Assembly (NCBI GenBank): GCA_946811695.1
Contig: OX328125.1
Location: 47,400,821 to 47,464,820, forward strand
From: Gonocerus acuteangulatus
Taxonomy: Eukaryota; Arthropoda; Insecta; Hemiptera; Coreidae
Reading direction: 5' to 3'
DNA: 64,000 nucleotides
The notes under the pieces are model-generated. The model was not told the origin of the DNA and did not search any database. It worked only from the letters and a program-made list of their open reading frames with translations. Below are positions 58,701 to 64,000 of this stretch, piece by piece. The position numbers and the translations under genes were made by a program. Position 1 is the stretch's first letter. Each line of letters opens with the position of its first letter.

Positions 58701-61700
58701 TTTAGTAAGCTTCCGAATGGTCACCTTCCACTCACCACGTTTTGCTAACCGTTTTCGAGATATTTAAGGAAATATACGAACATCCCAAAACTTTTTATAT
58801 CTATTAATTAAATATTTATTCATTTTGAATACGTCCTTAACTTCTGACGCAACCAAAATTTAAACATCTTAGTTTGGTCAAACATGTAGAAAGTATTTCA
58901 ACCGAATCCCACGATTCTAAGTACCCCGACCGGAAAAGAGTTACAAATGCTAATTTTTCCTCTTTTTTTCTGAAACAGTGAAAAATATCGCCTTAAAAAT
59001 GTGTTAAGGACCTATAAAATGTGTACCAGGAACCCTAAAAACGAAAAGCCTGAGAGAGAGAGAGAGATATGGATTCTGAAACATGAAATTTTCTAGTCAG
59101 GACTTCCGGATTGTGTCATGAGGTCAACCTCATAAGCGGGTTGCCTTAAGAGGGAAGAGAGAAAGTCTGTCACGCAGGAGCTGCATAACTAAGCACTTTC
59201 CTCAGAATTTGAGTAGTGTAGATTGCATTCCTGAATAATTTTCTTAAAATATCCTATATAAATAAAATAAAAACATGAATAGTTCTCTTTTAATTTTGTA
59301 ATGAGTAACTGTTCAATTATTAATTTTGTAATTAATTTGCTTCCAGAGTTATGTTTATTCATGATACAACACTACTTAATAAATACACAAAAACTTTATA
59401 TTTCCGTCTTTTGAACTGACACAGAAAGAGGATACAGTACTGTAGAGGGACTTCCCCCTAGTGGTAGAAAGCGCTCCTTGCGGCGGCATTGCGAACCTAC
59501 GTCTGACATGCTAATTCTATTGAAATATAATATGAAGTAAACCCCCCTTTCCAATAGACCGATTTAGCTAATTTTAACAACACTTCTTTCTTAGGAATTA
59601 CCCACGACATATACAGAGATTCGTTACAATACCGCAATAATATTCCGGACCCAAAACACCCCCCTCCCCTTCCGTTGGACCGATTTCGGTGGTTTACGAA
59701 CTCGTTCAATTGTTTGTTAATTGAACGCTGTATACCAAGTTTTGTGACGAAAAAACAAAAACTGGCCGCTATCGTGGTTATATATAAAGTTTAACGGGGG
59801 TCATTTTTGGGTTCTACTAGGTAGGATTGATAAAGATTTGAAGAAATTTTTCAAAAATTCCGCCATGAATGCAACCTCAATAGCTACTTTCCTTCGGAGA
59901 AAAGTGCTAAAAATGCACTAAAATTAATAGGTATTTAAAAGTTCAACTAGGGTTATACTCCTCTCCGTCTTAATATTAGTAGACTTGTGTTTAATTTTTA
60001 GTAATAATTGCCAAGAACAACTATAAAACAAAAGTAACTAATGACAAAAATACTTTAAAAGATAACAATAGTTCATCAGATTCCACTAAACCTTTTGATT
60101 TTTTTCAGTTTAGTACTTTTTTTTAAGTATAAGTTTAAATAATTAGTGTTTGTTCTGAGGATTTTAAAATGTGTTTTTGTATTGTATAAATATTTCTACC
60201 TTGTTCCTTAATCACTAGTAATATAACATTTTTTTTTTTAGATTGTTAATTATAAAGGACGTGCTGTTGTGGTTGTGTCTTGTGTTACAAAGGATCCACC
60301 TTACAGGCCGCATCCACATAATCTTGTAGGTAAAGAAAATTGTAAGAAAGGAGTATGTACTGCTGAAGTAAGTGGTGAATCTATGACAGCCACTTTTTCC
60401 AACCTTGGTATACAATGCGTAAAAAAGAAAGACATAGAAGAAGCCCTTAAAGTAAGGGAAGAAATGAGGGTAGACCCTTTCAGAAGTGAGTGTTTATTTA
60501 ACCAAAGATTAATTTTCATAAGTTTTGTTAATAAGTAGTTATTTCTTCTAATCATTTATTCTTTACATTTAAATTTAATTGACCCAATGATCCAAAAATT
60601 CAGTAATGACAATTTGCTTATCTCATAGCAAGATGATTGTTACTCAATCTCATTGAATATTTTTATTGAACGGGTTTATAGTAAAATTGTGGTTTTGAGG
60701 CAAAAAAACTGTGAGGGATACCTCTAATGAGTTAATTATCTTAAGAAGAAATTCATTTGCACTAACTTCCATTCATTCTGAACGTTTTGACTGCTATGTT
60801 AATTTTGGAGATCAAAAATTTCTATTGTGAAAGTTAGTTATATGTGATAAAAAAAAAAAAAAAAAAAATGTATGCTGCAGTTATTTTCATTGTTTGATTC
60901 AAGCAATCAGTTGCTGCCTCCTCCAATTAATTGTTAGAAAAATGCTGTAAAAAAATGACTGAATTGATTTTGCCAATCGCGAATATGTATCTTCATAAAA
61001 TGAAACTAATTTTTCGCCGGATTAGGCCATTGTTTCCTTTATTTCACCACTTAAAGTAAAATATTCATTTAATACTGACTTTTTTTTTTTTTACATCAGT
61101 AAAGATTTTAAATTTCAAATATTATAAAATATTCGGCTAACTTAAACAGTAGGGTATTGTGCTAAAGGCCATTGTAGTCAACGCACAATAAATTATAAAA
61201 AAAAAAAAATACTTTTGAGTTTTTTTCTTTCTGAATAGATGTTTAGCGAGAATCTGACCAGAAGTTTTGAGCATTTCGCTTTTTATATTCTGGAATAAAA
61301 GTAATCTCTTTTTGAATTACGAACCATCTCCTTCTTGAATTTAATGTAGTTTATTTTTCCTAGTAACTAGATTGGTAATTGACTTGTTAATTCCAGCTGG
61401 CTTTGCTCACAAAACACAAACGAGCAACATTGACCTCAACTCAGTTAGGTTATGTTTTCAAGCCTTTCTGGAAGGGCCTCAAAGAGGAAAGTTTACAAAT
61501 CCACTTGTGCCTGTAGTGTCAGATCCCATTTATGACAAGAGTAAGTTTTCAGTATATTTGTTATTTATTCCTTCTAAGTTTATATTTTAACTTTTCTAAA
61601 TTTTACTTAATTTTTTATTGTATTATACAGCTTTACTGTTTCTCAAACAATGGCATCAACTTAGCAGCATTTTTCTGTTTCTATTTTAGAAGCCATGGCG

Positions 61701-61788
61701 GACCTGGTAATTTGTAAGTTAAGTCATTGCTCTGCATCAGTCGCAGGGGGACAAGAAGTAATTCTTTTGTGTGAAAAGGTCGCAAAAG
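54549..61788 (+). CDS. dorsal: Dorsal/Rel NF-kB transcription factor (5' six exons; continues past window)
   Basis: Coding parts 54549-54600, 56102-56222, 57126-57213, 60242-60485, 61397-61540, 61690-61788 join in phase to about 249 codons. The family binds kappaB sites as dimers downstream of Toll signalling, controlled by IkB/Cactus in the cytoplasm. A short acidic N-terminus is followed by the Rel homology domain. The DNA-recognition loop [13 protein letters not shown] is intact, as are [47 protein letters not shown] and the linker [26 protein letters not shown] at the end of the window. The dimerisation (IPT) half, nuclear localisation signal and transactivation region lie to the right. 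Similarity to insect Dorsal is very high; Dorsal versus Dif-type paralogue cannot be settled from the N-terminal half. A 579-bp LTR starts 370 bp after the last exon. Confidence 0.95.
55703..55798 (+). repeat. A-run plus SINE-A tail fragment
   Basis: About 42 A residues, then ggtgttaatggcttagatg and ttgatgcgccataaaa, the shared SINE tail, in Dorsal intron 1. Confidence 0.6.
56102..56222 (+). CDS. dorsal: Dorsal exon 2 (start of Rel homology domain)
   Basis: Acceptor ctctttctag, donor gtaatt. It encodes [13 protein letters not shown] and then the RHD entry [15 protein letters not shown], near-identical to Dorsal of many arthropods. Confidence 0.95.
56332..56545 (+). repeat. SINE-D copy with full tail
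   Basis: ggctgtgagtgctaaggtg, gtgggttcgattcccgctag (B-box), a T-run, aagggcagtaacctgtagc, then tctgtcttatgtataaatgg and gtgttcaaattgaaatgaa. In the Dorsal intron right after exon 2. Confidence 0.7.
57126..57213 (+). CDS. dorsal: Dorsal exon 3 (DNA-recognition loop)
   Basis: 88 bp between ttcag and gtaaca. It carries [18 protein letters not shown], the Rel signature loop with the base-contacting Arg, Tyr, Cys and Glu, followed by [11 protein letters not shown]. Confidence 0.97.
57214..58437. other. Dorsal intron 3, left part
   Basis: AT-rich. It contains an inverted pair, tactttgcatttgtatcgac (58221) against accaatgcaaagtatcgaat (58058), forming a ~160-bp small inverted element. No gene. Confidence 0.4.
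58438..59150 (+). repeat. R2 repeat copy, plus strand
   Basis: aaaaagtccaacacacagta, cttatccctagtgtcatttg, tctcctattgacattgttcc, tttcgagatatttaagga, then tagtcaggacttccggattg and caacctcataagcgggttg. In Dorsal intron 3. Confidence 0.75.
59165..59912 (-). repeat. R1 repeat copy, long
   Basis: gtctgtcacgcaggagctgc, ttccgtcttttgaactgac, gcgaacctacgtctgacatg, aagtaaaccccccttt, gctatcgtgg, attccgccatgaatgcaacc, agctactttccttcggaga. It lies next to an R2 copy in Dorsal intron 3. Confidence 0.78.
60242..60485 (+). CDS. dorsal: Dorsal exon 4
   Basis: 244 bp after a long T-rich acceptor, ending at a gtgagt donor. It encodes [35 protein letters not shown] and [17 protein letters not shown], all RHD core. 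Confidence 0.97.
61397..61540 (+). CDS. dorsal: Dorsal exon 5
   Basis: 144 bp, acceptor attccag, donor gtaagt. It encodes [20 protein letters not shown], then [20 protein letters not shown], the end of the N-terminal RHD subdomain. Confidence 0.97.
61690..61788 (+). CDS. dorsal: Dorsal exon 6 (last in window)
   Basis: 99 bp, acceptor ctattttag, donor gtaatt. It encodes [20 protein letters not shown] and ends ILLCEKVAK, the linker between the two RHD subdomains. The IPT exons follow beyond the right edge, after the LTR insertion. Confidence 0.96.
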
Positions 61789-62108
61789 GTAATTAATTAA
61801 AATGTCATTCAATTTTTATTCTTGTAAGTAAATACAAAGAGATAGGTGAAACAAACTCGTGTATTGGGCTCTTTCGACAAACTTTTCTCATCATTAGTTT
61901 GTTAAATACCAATGAAGAAAACATCTGGATATAAATCCTAATTAATGTTTATCTTTAACCCTAAGGAGACGGCATGAGTCATATGTCAGAGGGTACCTGG
62001 TGATGGGACCCTCCGGACACCTGCCTGTCCCTCCTGAGGGCTACTAGCTAGCTCCCTTCCACGCATGCTGGACAATTGTCTTGTTTTTTTTAGATTTGTG
62101 TTCTTGTA

Positions 62109-62115
<7 letters not shown>

Positions 62116-62158
<43 letters not shown>
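62116..62158. repeat. (AT)n microsatellite
   Basis: About 42 bp; the LTR element begins at its end. Confidence 0.9.
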
Positions 62159-62161
<3 letters not shown>

Positions 62162-62737
62162 AATGATATTTTACATTACATTAAATTTAAAAGTTTAAAG
62201 CCATGAATGTTAGTTCAGTCTGTTAAAAGCAGTTGAGTTGAATGGAAGATCTATCTGTTACAAGCGGTTTAGTGGAATGGAAGATACAGTCTCATATGTT
62301 CAGTCTGTTGAGTTGTAATGGAAGAAACAGTCACATACAGTGCGGTCTATTGAAAGCAGTTCAGTCGGTTGAGTGGAATGGAAGATACAGTCTCATAAGT
62401 GCAGTTCAGTTCAAAAGAAGCTACAGCCATTCCTAATGCAGCTCTAGTTCAGTGCACAGCTAGTCTCATATGGTCATCAGTTTTCATGAAGCCTAGGCTC
62501 AGTCTGTTAATGCAGATACAGTTGTATAGAAGATCCTGTCCGTATCAGTTAATATCAAGCTGGCTTTATATCAGGTAATGCTTGTTTATCCGTATGCCTG
62601 GATGTAGCTTATCGATGAGTTTTTTGTTTTTATTATTTAAAATTATCTTTGTTTTACTTTACTGGACTCGAACCTGACCCCTGAGATAAAGAGTTTTTAA
62701 AATTAAATATTATCAAATTTTTATTTAAATTATAACA
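62159..62737 (+). repeat. Left LTR (579 bp) with internal minisatellite
   Basis: Contains about six degenerate ~25-35 bp units (gttgagtggaatggaagata, cagtctcatatgttcag). TG...CA boundaries. Confidence 0.78.
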
Positions 62738-62917
62738 TTTTGGCTCCCAACGTAGAGGCGTAACGTAAGTAATTTTATTAATAATAAATTTTTTTAATTT
62801 TAATTATAACATTTTGGCACATCAACGTGTGGCTATTATAATTTTTTATTTATTTTTTATTATAACATTTTGGCGTCCAACTTGTTGGCTAAGTAAAGTA
62901 ATAATAAATAAATTAAA

Positions 62918-63491
62918 ATGTCGGAAAGTAGTATTTTAAATATTTCGAATGGAAGCCAGAACTTGTCTGGTGATGACGTCATCCAATGCGAGGAAGTCGA
63001 GTTTTGAAGAAAATAAAATATTTGTTGAAACTAAAGATGAAAATGAGTATGTTTGTGTGAATGAAGATGGTAAAAGTAAAGAAATATTATTGAGTAATTT
63101 GAATAATAAAAATGAGAAAATAAATCAAATAATTAAAAATAAAATAACTAATGATAATTTAAAAAATAAAATAAGTACAGACGTTATGGAAAAGATTTTG
63201 AAACAAAATAACATTAAAAAATTAGTTGATGATCATATAATTAATTTAAAAATAATGAGTAATAATAATGGTAATAATCAAAATAATATAATGAATAAAA
63301 ATGTTAAGAACAATAATCATCTGAAAAATTTGGACATCAAACTTGGAAATAAAGTAAAATTTCTTTTTGAGTATCAATGTCAAAATGGGATAGTAAAAAT
63401 TGCAAAATTAAATCGACCCCCAAGAAAGAGAATAAAACAAATCCTTAGAAATAATTCAGACAGATGCAAAAAATATATTAATGATAAATAG
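62918..63491 (+). pseudogene. Gag-like ORF of the LTR element, frame-shifted
   Basis: A first frame starts MSESSILNISNGSQNLSGDD at 62918 and stops at 63007. A second frame (ATG 62949, stop 63491, 180 codons) continues KIFVETKDENEYVCVNEDGK, then a very Asn/Lys-rich middle and a basic end (LNRPPRKRIKQILRN). The two frames look like one ORF split by a frameshift. No zinc knuckle, protease or reverse transcriptase. Gag identity is inferred only from position. Confidence 0.45.
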
Positions 63492-63853
63492 TGGATCCAG
63501 GACAATTTTTAAATTTAGAATTAGTTTAGTATAAGATTTAATTGATAATAATAATATTCAAAAATTTATCACAAATTTAATAATCATATTAGTTTAGGAT
63601 AAGATAATTTGATAATGATAATGTTTAAAAATGAACAAAGAAAAATGATAATTTAAATTGAGAAATGATAATGAATAAAAATTATGTGACAAAATGAGTT
63701 ATAGAAAATTTAAAGAAATTATAACAGGCTGGCCAATAGTTACAATCTCGATAACCAAATTTAAATTTTGAATTCTATTTTTATTTTAAAACCGAGCATA
63801 AATAATTTTTTTTAATTTTTTTTTTTTTTTTTTTTTTTGGACAGAAGTGCAAA

Positions 63854-64000
63854 TGTAATGATATTTTACATTACATTAAATTTAAAAGTTTTAAAACACA
63901 GAAAATTCGGAAAATCAAAAAGCTCATTGATATGTTAAATTCATTGCTGGGATAAACAAATATTATTTGTTATATTTGTCTAGCAGTCTATACAGGTAGC
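63854..64000 (+). repeat. Right LTR, start only
   Basis: Begins tgtaatgatattttacatta as the left LTR does, and diverges after about 40 bp (tttaaaacacagaaaattc). It runs off the window. Confidence 0.6.

Larger units (their letters stand above)
62159..64000 (+). mobile_element. LTR retrotransposon without visible pol, in a Dorsal intron
   Basis: Left LTR 62159-62737 (TGTAATGATA ... TATAACA). The right LTR begins at 63854 with the same 30-plus bases. The internal region is only 1,116 bp. Just inside the left LTR is ttttggctcccaacg, like the TTGGCGCCCAACG primer-binding region of many Gypsy-type elements; the motif recurs twice. A purine-containing ggacagaagtgcaaa precedes the right LTR. Too short for reverse transcriptase, so non-autonomous. 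It starts directly at the end of an (AT)n run. Confidence 0.82.

Overview
This is an AT-rich stretch of an animal nuclear genome, almost certainly from an arthropod. The closest recognisable proteins are an arthropod-type Dorsal/Rel factor and an EFHC1-like ciliary protein. I cannot fix the order of arthropod. The coding sequence is a small fraction of the window, cut into short exons by long introns filled with mobile elements, (AT)n microsatellites and homopolymer runs. No bacterial operon, CRISPR array or prophage is present.

Three genes can be reconstructed exon by exon with matching splice phases. (1) Positions 581-25788, minus strand: an EFHC1-like protein with three DM10 domains. Eleven coding exons are visible, from the ATG to the middle of the third DM10 domain; the rest, including any EF-hand, lies off the left edge. 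A near-perfect RFX X-box lies about 110 bp upstream of the ATG, as expected of a ciliary gene. (2) About 35968-53326, minus strand: a basic N-terminal region followed by long coiled coil, which I cannot name. Six exons are visible; one exon between the last two and the 3' end were not found. (3) 54549-61788, plus strand: a Dorsal/Rel NF-kB transcription factor. Six exons cover the N-terminus and most of the DNA-binding half of the Rel homology domain, and the gene runs off the right edge. Genes 2 and 3 are head to head, with about 1.2 kb between their start codons.

By region: 1-5.7 kb is packed with copies of a microsatellite-bearing repeat (family R2), a Penelope-type terminal unit with a hammerhead ribozyme motif, and two very GC-rich patches. 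5.7-25.8 kb holds the EFHC1 exons, SINEs, hAT-like MITEs, an R1 repeat and a foldback element. 26-35.9 kb holds a Tc1-like transposase remnant with a 5S-derived SINE inside it, a 20-bp minisatellite between direct repeats, and a MITE beside a hammerhead motif. 36-53.3 kb holds the coiled-coil gene, more SINEs, a non-LTR retrotransposon remnant and a 31-bp hairpin array. 54.5-62 kb is the Dorsal gene. 62.2-64 kb is an LTR element without visible pol, inserted in a Dorsal intron.

The most notable non-gene content is twofold. First, at least eight intact or decayed hammerhead-type motifs of the minimal kind known from Penelope-like elements. Second, a SINE system in which a 5S rRNA-derived family and a tRNA-derived family share the same short 3' tail. 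That tail also occurs alone as 40-90 bp insertions flanked by target-site duplications.
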